Positions 1 through 9,157 of a DNA stretch of 64,000 bases are shown here, in pieces. Source of the DNA: Variovorax sp. OV700 (lineage in GTDB: Bacteria; Pseudomonadota; Gammaproteobacteria; Burkholderiales; Burkholderiaceae_C). Where the stretch lies: positions 1 to 64,000 of the forward strand of contig NZ_FNDR01000006.1 of the NCBI RefSeq assembly GCF_900099805.1, read 5' to 3'. Every line of letters begins with the position of its first letter. Position 1 is the first letter of the stretch. The translations under genes and the position numbers were made by a program. The notes beneath the pieces were generated by a model. It was not told the origin of the DNA and ran no database searches. It saw only the letters and a program-made list of their open reading frames with translations.

Positions 1-2
1 CC

Positions 3-797
3 TTTAGCGCACACCTCCAAGCGGGTCTGCGATTCGGGTCAGATGCTTCCCGCAGCCTGCGCATCAGGCAAGGGCGGCCTTCGTCGGACTATTACGTCTT
101 GAAGAACACGGGACAGATCTCCAAGCGGGTGAAGTCGTCCACCAAGGAATTCGCCCCCGCCGTGCGCGCCATTCAGGTGGATGAGCCTCAATTCATCCGC
201 GGCGCAGTCCGTCACGTGCTCTCACAGTTGGCGCAGGAGATCCGCGCCGGCACCGTGGAGAGGAACAAGACCGGAAAAGTCAGCGTCTATGTGCTGGGCC
301 GCTACCGTCGCGACAAGGAAAGCGTCTCGGCCTGGGATGACCTGGCAGATGCTCTCGATGTGTCATTCCTCACCATCCACGGCTCCAAAGGCCTGGAGGC
401 GGACTATGTCTTGCTTCCGCGGCTGGCGACTGGCTCCTATGGCTTCCCGAGCAGCATTGTGGATGACCCTGTGCTGCAACTTGCCATGCCCAGCCCCGAG
501 ACATTTCCCATGGCGGAGGAGCGTCGCCTCTTCTACGTCGCCCTGACGCGCGCGCGGCGCAGCGTCACGTTGGTAACCCTTCGATATCGAGAGTCGCCGT
601 TCCTGACGGAGCTCATGCAGGATTTTCAGATTGCGCCGACGGCCCTCGACGGCGTGAGCACTGACACGCAAGTTTGCCCGGAATGCAAGCAAGGTAGTCT
701 CGTGCCCCGCAAAGGGCCCTACGGAATGTTCAGCAGTTGTAGCCGATTTCCCCGTTGCGACTACACACGCAGCGCCAAGAAAAAGAAGTATCGCTGA
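3..797 (+). CDS. UvrD/Rep-type superfamily 1 DNA helicase, C-terminal part with zinc ribbon (5' partial)
   Basis: This is the C-terminal end of an ATP-dependent DNA translocase. The reading frame is open from the left edge of the window; an in-frame TTG at 99 is probably not a start. The visible part contains helicase motif V (IHGSKGLEADYVLL) and motif VI (EERRLFYVALTRAR), whose arginines contact ATP, as in UvrD and helicase IV. About 40 residues of linker follow, then a four-cysteine zinc ribbon (CPEC...CSRFPRCDY) of the kind found at the C-terminus of topoisomerase I and of some helicase IV-like proteins. The residues before SDYYVLKN look less helicase-like, so a frameshift near the edge cannot be excluded. 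It converges on the minus-strand helicase operon with about 160 bp between them. Family assignment is secure; the biological role is not. Confidence 0.8.
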   Translation, partial: FSAHLQAGLRFGSDASRSLRIRQGRPSSDYYVLKNTGQISKRVKSSTKEFAPAVRAIQVDEPQFIRGAVRHVLSQLAQEIRAGTVERNKTGKVSVYVLGRYRRDKESVSAWDDLADALDVSFLTIHGSKGLEADYVLLPRLATGSYGFPSSIVDDPVLQLAMPSPETFPMAEERRLFYVALTRARRSVTLVTLRYRESPFLTELMQDFQIAPTALDGVSTDTQVCPECKQGSLVPRKGPYGMFSSCSRFPRCDYTRSAKKKKYR

Positions 798-954
798 CCT
801 ATGTTGCGAGCTTGAACGGTAGCGTCGGGCGCATTTCTCGTCCACATCTCAAAAAAAGACGGCGAAGAGGAGGGGCAACCTGCCAGAGCACATTGGCTGG
901 CAGGTTGCCACAGTCTCGCCCTGAAACATCGTCAATGCTCGTTATTGATAGCGC

Positions 955-1935
955 TCAGGCAGTCTTGTCCCGATTCATTGTGTTTGCTGGACGCTCATGG
1001 CTCGCCTGTTCCTCCGGGCCAGCGGCTGAGGCGGCCGTCGCAAAGAACGGAGCTAGGGGGTCACTTAGCAGAATGTCGTGTGCGCTAGAGCCGAACAGCG
1101 CCTTCAATCGATCCCGGTTCTCCGCTAGGACATCCGGGAAACCGCCGTGCCCCAAGGCCAGTTGACGATACTGCGCATCGCACCACTCGCGAAAGCTTTC
1201 CAACTCTCGACGGATCTCTCGGCTGACCTGCTCACGGTAGCGTTGGGCCATGCCCGGCATGCCCGCGGCCAGACAAAGTTCGCGCTCCACAATCAGTGCC
1301 GCTGGCACAAGATCCAACACTTCAATCATGAAGCCGATGGCCAATGCGTACTGCGCCTGATTCGGTTGTGATGAACCGTAGAGACTTTGGAGCCCGCGCA
1401 CGAAGCCAAAAATCTGCTGCCGTGCCTCGGACAGACGGTCGAGCCTCAGCTCCGCCATACGGCTGATTTCAGACACCGGCACACGCGAATTCAGCATCAC
1501 CTGCGCGGACCTCACCGCGCCCGCATAGTCCTCGAAGTACTTAAGGTACTCGCGCCGATCCTGCTGGCCTATGGAGTGTGCGACCTCGGCAATCGCATTT
1601 TCTACCTTATCAATCTTTCCGGTCAGGTAGATCGTTGCAGCCACAACCACCGCGACGACCACGACGGCGGCCGTTGCTGTTGCCGCAACCGAAGCGAACT
1701 GTGCCCCTCTTACGAGCTTACCTACCTGTAGAAGTTGCTCAGCTGAAGCTAACTCCTTCGGGCTCACGGGAATCATTGGCAGGTGCGCGACGATGCCGGT
1801 GCGACCAGAGCCCGTTGCCCAATGAACCATTCCGTTGGTATATGACAGGTCCATCGTCTTCGTCCGCAAGCCTTCCAGCACATCGGCGGAAACTTTCGAT
1901 AGATCGACCTTTAGCAATCCCAGGATTTCTTTCAT
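955..1935 (-). CDS. Hypothetical protein with one membrane segment, third gene of the helicase operon
   Basis: The product is 326 residues and was not recognised as a named family. One strongly hydrophobic stretch, Ala/Val-rich and ending ATIYLTG (about residues 82-107), predicts a single transmembrane segment. It is followed directly by a charged, probably coiled stretch (KIDKVENAIAEVAHSIGQQDRREYL). The remaining 200 residues look helical and soluble. No signal peptide is seen. Its ATG overlaps the stop of the YaaW-like gene upstream (ATGA, 1932-1935), so translation is probably coupled and the three products made together. A membrane-anchored partner next to a giant helicase-nuclease suggests an effector or anchor in a defence module; that is inference from context only. 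Confidence 0.7.
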   Translation of the reverse strand: MKEILGLLKVDLSKVSADVLEGLRTKTMDLSYTNGMVHWATGSGRTGIVAHLPMIPVSPKELASAEQLLQVGKLVRGAQFASVAATATAAVVVVAVVVAATIYLTGKIDKVENAIAEVAHSIGQQDRREYLKYFEDYAGAVRSAQVMLNSRVPVSEISRMAELRLDRLSEARQQIFGFVRGLQSLYGSSQPNQAQYALAIGFMIEVLDLVPAALIVERELCLAAGMPGMAQRYREQVSREIRRELESFREWCDAQYRQLALGHGGFPDVLAENRDRLKALFGSSAHDILLSDPLAPFFATAASAAGPEEQASHERPANTMNRDKTA

Positions 1936-2723
1936 GCGAAACGCTCCTCGTTGAGCGAAGCCAGCAGCGCAAGTCTGCGAATGCGGATCACCTCCAACAC
2001 GGCAGGCAGCGTAACGCGATAGGCCAGGCTGGTAATCTGCTTCAACGCTGAAGCTGCGGAGACTACATTCAATCCAGGCACAAACGCCGCTCCCACGCGC
2101 GGGGCCGCCACCGCCAATGCAACTGGCAATGTCAAGCGAACCAACGATGGGAGAGCTGCCGAAACAACCATCGACGCAACGATCGCGGCCAGATAGGCAA
2201 TCTGTGCGTTGCTCGAAAGGCCATGGACTAGATCCTCGAAATTTCGTTTGCCACCTCCACTTTCGCTCGGTCCTACTTTCATCGCTGCCTGATCCAAGAT
2301 TTGATCTAGTTCATCGTCCGAGAAGTTCTTCTTCTGGCCGCTCAGTACCCCGACAAGCAACTGGTCTTCCAAAGACTTGATATCTTCTGCCGACTTGATC
2401 TCGATCTTCAGGTGGGTACAGACATCGGTGACGATCTCGCGGTAGAGAATCCCAGTATGTCCCTTGACGAGACTGCGCATGGCGTTGGCGATCGAGTCGC
2501 CACCATAGGCTTGCAACTCGGCGGCCAACGACTTCCAGGCCTTGCGCAGATCACCCTCGTCCAGTGCCCGCTTGTAATCTGGGTCCTTCAACAGCTCCTG
2601 TGCATGGCGTCGATGGCCGTCGGCCGCGTCGAGGGTGAGGATATCTGCCAAGCGTTCCAAATCCTCGTGGCGGGACAACGCCAGTACAAACAAGCCCTTG
2701 TCTTCTCGAAACTTCAAAGCCAT
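1932..2723 (-). CDS. YaaW-like protein (DUF3944-type N-terminus)
   Basis: The 263-residue product resembles E. coli YaaW. The segment WKSLAAELQAYGGDSIANAMR (residues 63-83) corresponds to WQLIAGELQHFGGDSIANKLR in YaaW, and the C-terminal LAYRVTLPAVLEVIRIRRL corresponds to SAYRVTIPAVLQIACLRRM; both comparisons are from memory of the family. The N-terminus (FREDKGLFVLALSRHEDLERLADILT) fits the short DUF3944 motif. An Ala/Val-rich hydrophobic region around residues 175-215 may associate with membranes. The molecular function of the family is unknown. The start ATG overlaps the stop codon of the giant helicase (ATGA at 2720-2723), and its own stop overlaps the next start, so the three genes form a translationally coupled operon. 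Confidence 0.75.
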   Translation of the reverse strand: MALKFREDKGLFVLALSRHEDLERLADILTLDAADGHRRHAQELLKDPDYKRALDEGDLRKAWKSLAAELQAYGGDSIANAMRSLVKGHTGILYREIVTDVCTHLKIEIKSAEDIKSLEDQLLVGVLSGQKKNFSDDELDQILDQAAMKVGPSESGGGKRNFEDLVHGLSSNAQIAYLAAIVASMVVSAALPSLVRLTLPVALAVAAPRVGAAFVPGLNVVSAASALKQITSLAYRVTLPAVLEVIRIRRLALLASLNEERFA

Positions 2724-5700
2724 CAGCTTTCTCTTCCTTCAGGAACCGCAAGCGGCGAAACTGACCAGGCTGCCGCCTCGTTGGTCGCGACGCGGCCAGC
2801 AGCGGCGACGGTTCCCACTGCTCCTCTATTGGCGACGATCATCTTGTCCTCCCGCCTCAATTCAGAGCGCTCCAACAATGTTGTGACGGTTGCCGAGATT
2901 GCCTTGCGAAGTTGCACGCTCGTGGCCTTGAATCCGAGCATGCGAGCCACAGTGAGAATGACCTCGTCGTCTGTTGCTCCGAAGTTCGAAGAAACCACGT
3001 GAATCACACCCGCGGCGATCTCGCTCGGGGGAATCATCTCTAGCTTTCGCAGCCCGGCCGACAAAGCGGCGCCTCGGTCACGAGGAAACGGCTCCGTACC
3101 AGGGATGGAAAGAAATGCACCTTCACGAATGATGCGGCCTCGAGCTAGCGACAAACTGGCACCGTGCTCGACCGCGGCCTCGATCCGAGCGCCGGCACGC
3201 TGAAGGCCCCAGGCGGTGCGCAATCGCGCGATCACTTCATCGATGTGGACCGGCGCCTCGGTTCGCACGACTTCCTCAACCAACTCCGCCATCACACCGA
3301 CGGGTGTCTCGTGCAACTCGTACAGTCCCGATCTCGCCGGTGCCGCCTCGGCATAAGGAGGATTGAAAGAACTCGCTTCTGCGACGTCCGACAGCCCAAT
3401 CTCCGTTACATCGCCCCGTTCAACAGTGATAATTTCGACGGGAACGGCGCGCTGCTTATGCAAACCAGTTTCAAGACGCGCATCCAGTTCAATTTTTGCA
3501 GCTTCGATGGCAGCAATCGTCCTCTCCAGCTGTTCACTTGGGCGCTGGAACCAGTCGGTACTCCAGATGCGATGAATGATCCAGCCGTGGTCCTCAAGTA
3601 CCGCCTGGCGAAGACGGTCTCGGTCTCTCGCCGATCTCGCAGAATGGTAGGACGCCCCATCGCATTCGATGCCGACCAGGTATCGGCCCGGACGCTGCGG
3701 GTCGGCAATGGCAAGATCGATGAAGAAGCCTGCAATTCCCACTTGAGGATGAACTTGATATCCCTTTGCCTGTAGAGCGTTCGCCACCTGCTCTTCAAAG
3801 ACACTGTCCATCTCTCGACCACTGGATTTTGCAACCGAAAGGCGACCTGTCCGCGCATAGTGCAGAAACAACTTGAACGCAAAGACGCCCTTACCTTTCG
3901 CTCGATTGAGATCGATGTCATCGTCCGTCATCGAGGCAAACACTTCGCATCGTCGCTTGGCTCGACTGATGAGCACGTTCAGGCGGCGCTCGCCGCCATC
4001 GGCACCGAGTGGACCAAAACGCATGGCCATGTAGCCCTGTGCATTCTTGGCATAGCCGACCGATATCATGATGACGTCGCGTTCATCCCCCTGCACATTC
4101 TCAAGATTCTTGGCAAAGAAGGGCTCGCTAGGATGGGCGTGGAAAAAATCTTCCGTGTCCGGGTTCAACCGGCGTAGCAGCTCCAATTCGTCTTGAATCG
4201 CCCGCCGCTGAGACACCGAAAACGTTGCGACACCAAGCGAAAGCTCCGCGTGTGTCTTGGCATGCCGAATGATGGCCTCAGCGACCACCCTAGCTTCAAC
4301 GGCATTTGTTCCAGTACCTCCGGAGTCAAAGACGCCATCTGGGACATGATGGAAACGCAGTCCCATGCCAGCCTCTTGGGTATAGGGGCTGGGGACGATG
4401 AAGAGCTTGTTTTCGTAGAACTGACTGTTCGAGATCGCGATCAAAGATTGATGGCGACTGCGGTAGTGCCAGCGCAGCATGCGCTGCGGAAGCCCACGCG
4501 CAACGAACAGGCCCAGGATGCTCTCGATATCAGCCACGGGCGTGCCATCGTCCTCGTCTTCGCCGGCCTGCGATCCGGTCATCTTCGAGAAAAACTTGGT
4601 TGGCGGAAGCTGCCTTTCGTCCCCAACCACAACGACCTGCTTGCAGCGTGCTATCGCGCCAAGCGCATCGACAGGCTGGATCTGACTCGCCTCGTCCATG
4701 ACCAGCAAATCGAAATTCAGGCGGCCGGGTGTCAAGAATTGCGCCACCGACAATGGGCTCATCATCAACACCGGCTTCAGCGCCTGAACGGCTGGCCCCG
4801 CCTTTTGCATCAGCTGCCGAATCGGCATATGGCCTCGACGTCGTGCCATCTCGGCGCGCAAGACACCAACCGGTCCGACACCGCCATCACGAGGCGGGAT
4901 CTGACGATGGTGGGTCCTGACGACTTCGATGCTCGCCGCCTTGATACGCTGCAAGTCTAGGCTTGCGAATTCTTGAACTTGCCTCGCATGCAAGTTCCCG
5001 TCGAACCGACCGATTTCCGGATCGGACTGGATCAGTTCGGCGAGCATCGCTTCGTAGTACGCCATCTCGAACGTCGAGCGCGCGGCGCTCGCGACCAAGG
5101 TTCCATCGGCGAGACGATCGACGAGTTGAACCAGACCCGCTTCTCGAGCCCTGTTTGCACGCTCGCGATAGGTTACCCATTTTGACAACTGCTCGGTATT
5201 TGCGAGCCAGACGAAAAGCTTGTCGCTCAATTCGCCGAAGGGGGTTGCGTTGTGAGACGGCGCGCCAAAGAGCGCGAGTGAATTCGCTTGCAAGGCAGCG
5301 AGTACCTCAAAAAATTCGGTTGAAGCTGCCTCTGATTCACGCTCGGTGCACTGCGCGCGTTTGGCGATCTCAACTCTTTCAGGAAGCCTCGCGGCGAGGT
5401 GGCGAAGCGCACCGTGCCCGGCAATCCAGCTGACCCCGGACGAAAGGAGCGTCCAGGTCGAAGTGAGCCCGGTCCACGCAGCACCAAACGCCAGGCGACC
5501 AGTTTCGTCGCCTGTCTGGATTGACTTGGCCAAATCTTGCCACGCTCCAAGGCGCCGGATCAAATCCAATCGTTCGGCTAGCTTTTGTGGCACGCTTCTC
5601 AGAACTCGGCTCGACAGCTCATCTGCCCAGACCATCCCAGTGATGCGAGTTTCAATCAGCTCCAACGAAGCACGCTCCACCGAAGCAGCACCGTTCATGG

Positions 5701-8380
5701 CAGTCGGCGCTGCGCCCTCAAGATCTGCCCAAAACCGCACCAAAAATGGTTCGGTTCGTTCCAGAAGTTTGCGCAACTGGAGCGCTCGATCGCCAACCTC
5801 TGAACGCTGAGCCAATCGGCCGGCAATCAGTCGCGGCTCAGCACCCAAACCGCGCAACGTGCGCATCCATGCGACCAGCGCCCGCAAAGGAGCACTGCTG
5901 GACCGTTCACCACGCCAATCCGAGCCAAATGCCGCCGCGCCGAAGGCGTTACCGTCCCGCACTTTGGCGGCCGATTTTTGCCCCTTCATGAGGATATCAA
6001 GGAGCTTGACGATCTCGGAGACCTGCGCATTCTGGTCGCTGACGAGCGAGCGAGCGAGCGCTCTCGCCCGTCTCCAACCGCCACTGAAATGCTTCAGCAG
6101 CCCCGTGTTTGTCGCCAGGAACTGGCGGGCGGTCCTCACATCGGTAGTCCAAGCTACATCGAGCAGACGATCTCCTATGACTCGCCGTGCTTCTTCCAAT
6201 GAGGCTACGGCATCAGCCAGATCTCCTGCCTGCTCAACGCCGTGGTCCCAAACAGTCGCAGCGAAGGCATCGGGACTTGCATCGGGAGCAGCGGCTACGC
6301 GCTCGCCTGTAATGGCCAGCTTCCCGATCGCGGCGAAGGTATCAATAGCACCAACTGAACCGAGTTCTAGCCTCAACTGTTCAGCGGCGGCTCGCAACTG
6401 CGGGAGAAGCGTCGCGAGCTCTCGTGCCTTGTCAAATGCCTCTGGCAAGATGTTCATCGGAAGCCAAGCCAATCCAGCCTCCAATCCATCAATGGATGTG
6501 CCGAGTGCCCGTGCCGAGAATAGTGGCGAAAGCTCAGCGGCCATCCCTTCGAATGCTTGTCCGTGCTCCACGAGCTCCCGAATCTGCTCCAAGCCTTCAC
6601 TCCATATCGGCGAGGACAACGCGTCGGCAGACAAATTGGGTGCGGTAGCCACGATCTCGGCGAGTTCCCCAACACGGCGAACTTCGTCAAATGTCTGAGG
6701 CAAGGGTTCCAACTCGAGGCGATTGCATAGCTCCGCAACCTCACGGCGCAGGCTTTCAATTCGCGTGCGCAAACGGTCAAGCTTGGGGGTCAGGCGCTCG
6801 ACGGCGGTGGGTAGGACCATGTCCAAGCCCACCCCTCTCCAAGGATGGTGAGCCGGCAAGCCGATGTCTTCGATGCGTTGGACGAGTTCATGGAGCAGGT
6901 GACGACGAGCTACAAAATCGTCAGGTGTCCACGAAATCGCATGCTCGAGCGAGAGATCGACTGGGCGTTGTCCCTCTTGGCGGAGGCGGGTCAAGTGGCC
7001 GATGACGTCAAATGCCGTCAATGTCGAGGGCAGATGAGGGACATGCATGCGGGACGCATGGCTGTTGAGCAAATCTCGGGCGTCCTTGAGTTTCGCGGTC
7101 AATGCGGAAGGGAATTCGCCGCGCGGTGACCCCAACTCCCAGGTTCTCCGCAACTCGTCGAGGAGGATCCGCTTGTTCGCCTTGTTGCTGTGAAGCTCCA
7201 AGCACGTGTCGCCCACGCCAGCTTGATCCAAGCGCCTTTTTACGACATCGAGCGCCGCCATCTTTTCCGCCACAAAGAGAACGGTTTTACCGTCCGCAAC
7301 CGCGGATGCGATTACGTTGGCGATGGTCTGGGACTTTCCGGTCCCCGGTGGGCCTTGAATGACCAGATCGCGGCCGCGACGTACATCGTGAACGGCCAAT
7401 GTCTGTGAGCTGTCGCTGTCGACGATGTGAAGCATGTCCCCCGGTTCAATATGAGCGTCGATGGGCAAATCCTCTGACATGAGAGGCTCGCGACCTTCGA
7501 ACCCATCAGCAAGGAGCGAACGGATCATGGGCTGCTCGGTCAGCTTACCCGCAGCGGGCCAATTTTCAGGGTCCAAGTCCCTGTACATGAGGAACTTCGC
7601 GAACGAGAAGAAGCCCAAGACGATGTTGTCGGGAACTACTGTCCAATCTGGCTTTGTGGAGACAGCTTCCGCGACCGCGGAGAGATACGCTGCGGGGTCA
7701 AACTCGTCGCCGCCTTCGAAGGCCGGGAGCTTGAGGGAATGGACGCGATCGAGATAGGCCTCGAGTGAGAGATTCGAAGTTTGATCCTCCGGGCGCATTC
7801 GAAGGCGAAATTTCTCGCCCGCGGTCCCTCGCTCCAAGCTCACGGGCACCAAGACCAGTGGTGCATGGCGAACGTTTTCCTTCTTGTTTGGATCGATCCA
7901 ATTCAGGGTGCCGAGCGCTAGGAACAGGATGTTCACCCCCTGCTCTTCTTCAAGAGTTCGAGCATCGTGATAGAGATCCAGAAGGCGCTTTTGCAGACCC
8001 TTTGGAGTCATCCTGGTTTGGAGCTTGGTATCGGCATGTCGAACAAACACGCCGCGCCCATCAGCATCTCCTTCCTCTTCCTCTGGTTGCGCCAGTTCCA
8101 CGGCCGATATCTCGTCCTCAGCATCGTCCTCTATATCGCTCCCAACCCGGTCCGGCCGGCCAGCGATAAAAGTGAATGCCTTGTTCTCGCGAACCAAGAG
8201 ACGAAATACTTCCGCCGACCTCTCGTCGACAACGTCGATGGTCTTGGCACTTTTCGAAAAGCGAGGGACGTGTAGAAGACGGTTTCGCGCAGAGAGATCG
8301 AGCAACTCCATCCGAGCACGCTCAAGCTTTGCCTCCAAGGGCAGGTTGCTTTGAAAAACGGAGGGTTCAGCTTCAGACAT
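2723..8380 (-). CDS. Giant DUF4011-type superfamily 1 helicase with Vsr-like nuclease and DUF3320-like C-terminus
   Basis: At 1885 residues this is the largest gene in the window. The order of parts is: a DUF4011-type N-terminus with the hallmark LLDLSARNRLLHVPR (about residues 26-40); Walker A GPPGTGKS (343-350); a long helical insert; Walker B LLVMDEASQ and motif III GDERQLPP; motif IV-like WHYRSRH; a motif V/VI region with NVQGDERDVIMISVGYAKN and LNVLISRAK; then a Vsr/DUF559-like nuclease fold (VFEEQVANALQAKGY ... VGIECDGASYH ... IIHRIWSTDWF); and a C-terminal segment resembling DUF3320. Proteins of this architecture are commonly found in defence-type islands and are expected to unwind or translocate on nucleic acid and cut it. 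It leads a coupled three-gene operon. An inverted repeat just upstream contains its Shine-Dalgarno sequence. Antiviral function is inferred. Confidence 0.9.
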   Translation of the reverse strand: MSEAEPSVFQSNLPLEAKLERARMELLDLSARNRLLHVPRFSKSAKTIDVVDERSAEVFRLLVRENKAFTFIAGRPDRVGSDIEDDAEDEISAVELAQPEEEEGDADGRGVFVRHADTKLQTRMTPKGLQKRLLDLYHDARTLEEEQGVNILFLALGTLNWIDPNKKENVRHAPLVLVPVSLERGTAGEKFRLRMRPEDQTSNLSLEAYLDRVHSLKLPAFEGGDEFDPAAYLSAVAEAVSTKPDWTVVPDNIVLGFFSFAKFLMYRDLDPENWPAAGKLTEQPMIRSLLADGFEGREPLMSEDLPIDAHIEPGDMLHIVDSDSSQTLAVHDVRRGRDLVIQGPPGTGKSQTIANVIASAVADGKTVLFVAEKMAALDVVKRRLDQAGVGDTCLELHSNKANKRILLDELRRTWELGSPRGEFPSALTAKLKDARDLLNSHASRMHVPHLPSTLTAFDVIGHLTRLRQEGQRPVDLSLEHAISWTPDDFVARRHLLHELVQRIEDIGLPAHHPWRGVGLDMVLPTAVERLTPKLDRLRTRIESLRREVAELCNRLELEPLPQTFDEVRRVGELAEIVATAPNLSADALSSPIWSEGLEQIRELVEHGQAFEGMAAELSPLFSARALGTSIDGLEAGLAWLPMNILPEAFDKARELATLLPQLRAAAEQLRLELGSVGAIDTFAAIGKLAITGERVAAAPDASPDAFAATVWDHGVEQAGDLADAVASLEEARRVIGDRLLDVAWTTDVRTARQFLATNTGLLKHFSGGWRRARALARSLVSDQNAQVSEIVKLLDILMKGQKSAAKVRDGNAFGAAAFGSDWRGERSSSAPLRALVAWMRTLRGLGAEPRLIAGRLAQRSEVGDRALQLRKLLERTEPFLVRFWADLEGAAPTAMNGAASVERASLELIETRITGMVWADELSSRVLRSVPQKLAERLDLIRRLGAWQDLAKSIQTGDETGRLAFGAAWTGLTSTWTLLSSGVSWIAGHGALRHLAARLPERVEIAKRAQCTERESEAASTEFFEVLAALQANSLALFGAPSHNATPFGELSDKLFVWLANTEQLSKWVTYRERANRAREAGLVQLVDRLADGTLVASAARSTFEMAYYEAMLAELIQSDPEIGRFDGNLHARQVQEFASLDLQRIKAASIEVVRTHHRQIPPRDGGVGPVGVLRAEMARRRGHMPIRQLMQKAGPAVQALKPVLMMSPLSVAQFLTPGRLNFDLLVMDEASQIQPVDALGAIARCKQVVVVGDERQLPPTKFFSKMTGSQAGEDEDDGTPVADIESILGLFVARGLPQRMLRWHYRSRHQSLIAISNSQFYENKLFIVPSPYTQEAGMGLRFHHVPDGVFDSGGTGTNAVEARVVAEAIIRHAKTHAELSLGVATFSVSQRRAIQDELELLRRLNPDTEDFFHAHPSEPFFAKNLENVQGDERDVIMISVGYAKNAQGYMAMRFGPLGADGGERRLNVLISRAKRRCEVFASMTDDDIDLNRAKGKGVFAFKLFLHYARTGRLSVAKSSGREMDSVFEEQVANALQAKGYQVHPQVGIAGFFIDLAIADPQRPGRYLVGIECDGASYHSARSARDRDRLRQAVLEDHGWIIHRIWSTDWFQRPSEQLERTIAAIEAAKIELDARLETGLHKQRAVPVEIITVERGDVTEIGLSDVAEASSFNPPYAEAAPARSGLYELHETPVGVMAELVEEVVRTEAPVHIDEVIARLRTAWGLQRAGARIEAAVEHGASLSLARGRIIREGAFLSIPGTEPFPRDRGAALSAGLRKLEMIPPSEIAAGVIHVVSSNFGATDDEVILTVARMLGFKATSVQLRKAISATVTTLLERSELRREDKMIVANRGAVGTVAAAGRVATNEAAAWSVSPLAVPEGRES

Positions 8381-8386
8381 CGTTTA

Positions 8387-8421
8387 CCTTTGACTGAACC
8401 GACGGTGCCTCTAGTCAAAGG
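8387..8421 (-). promoter_or_regulatory. Perfect 9-bp inverted repeat covering the ribosome binding site of the giant helicase gene
   Basis: Read on the minus strand, the leader is CCTTTGACT, 17 bases of spacer, then AGTCAAAGG, then TAAACG and the ATG. The two arms are perfectly complementary. The downstream arm contains AAAGG, the only plausible Shine-Dalgarno sequence for this start. If transcribed, a hairpin would hide the ribosome binding site; alternatively the DNA repeat is an operator. The repeat is directly visible; its role is inferred. Confidence 0.55.
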
Positions 8422-8929
8422 CGCGCGCGTTCAGAGTAGCGGAAGATTTTCCGTGCTGAGCGCGCAGCGACCTGCACCGGAAAAGACGGTCATTCGCCGC
8501 AGCGCGCCAGAAACGCTTCTTGCGACTCGTTGACGATGAGCGAATCCAAGGGGGTAGGTTCTCGCTCGCGAACTTCCAGGCCAAGATGTCCGATTCCCAA
8601 TCGATCCTCGCTGCCGCTCAGTTTTGTAGTTCTGCATCAACGGTAACATCATGATACGAAGGCGAGCGCGTGGCGTGCCTATGCGCAGCGGAATGTGATT
8701 TTTCGCACACTCTCATCCACAATATCTCTCTGCATCCAGCGCTTCCAGTGGCAGCTTTATTCAGCGGCACCGGCGTTCACCGGCTCGTGCGACCGGGGCT
8801 CGTCGCCGAGCAGATTGCGTGAGCGTTCCGCCCTCTTGACGCAGAAACTGAGCGCCTCAAGCAAAAAAATAGACAACTCGTGGGAGCCCAGGCTATTCCT
8901 TCACGATGAAGAAATGCCCAGGCTCGCAC
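8422..8929. other. Intergenic stretch with no recognisable gene
   Basis: About 500 bp between the leader of the helicase operon and the end of the next minus-strand gene. The short open frames here have no family-like content and no convincing ribosome binding site. It presumably holds the helicase operon promoter and may mark a junction between two island modules. No further structure was found. Confidence 0.5.
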
Positions 8930-9157
8930 TTATCTCACTCCGTTGCGGCCGTGACCGCGTTGCTCGAGCCCATGCACGTTCGTCATGTTGACCAACCGCG
9001 CTTCCTCCTCAGCCGCACGCCGAACTTGCTCCAGTCGATGCGGGTCGGACTGCTTGCAAGCCAACATGGCTCGGTCTACCTGCAGGAGGAATTCCTCGTC
9101 CAGCACGGGCATGTCCTCCGTAGGATCTGCGCCTGGGGTTTCGTCGGTCTTTCTCAA
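8930..9157 (-). CDS. Small acidic hypothetical protein coupled to the upstream Cys-rich protein gene
   Basis: A 75-residue product begins with TTG at 9157, overlapping the stop codon of the upstream gene (TTGA). Its composition is charged and helical (MPVLDEEFLLQVDRAM, then EQVRRAAEEEARLV), and no domain was recognised. The overlap and the protein-like composition are the reasons for calling it. A shorter version could start at the internal Met of MPVLDEEF. It probably belongs to the same mobile-element housekeeping set as its neighbour. Confidence 0.5.
   Translation of the reverse strand: MRKTDETPGADPTEDMPVLDEEFLLQVDRAMLACKQSDPHRLEQVRRAAEEEARLVNMTNVHGLEQRGHGRNGVR

Noticed and set aside
8431..8652. 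Small minus-strand frame upstream of the giant helicase gene
   Set aside because: No ribosome binding site, basic random-looking sequence, and it lies in the presumed promoter region.
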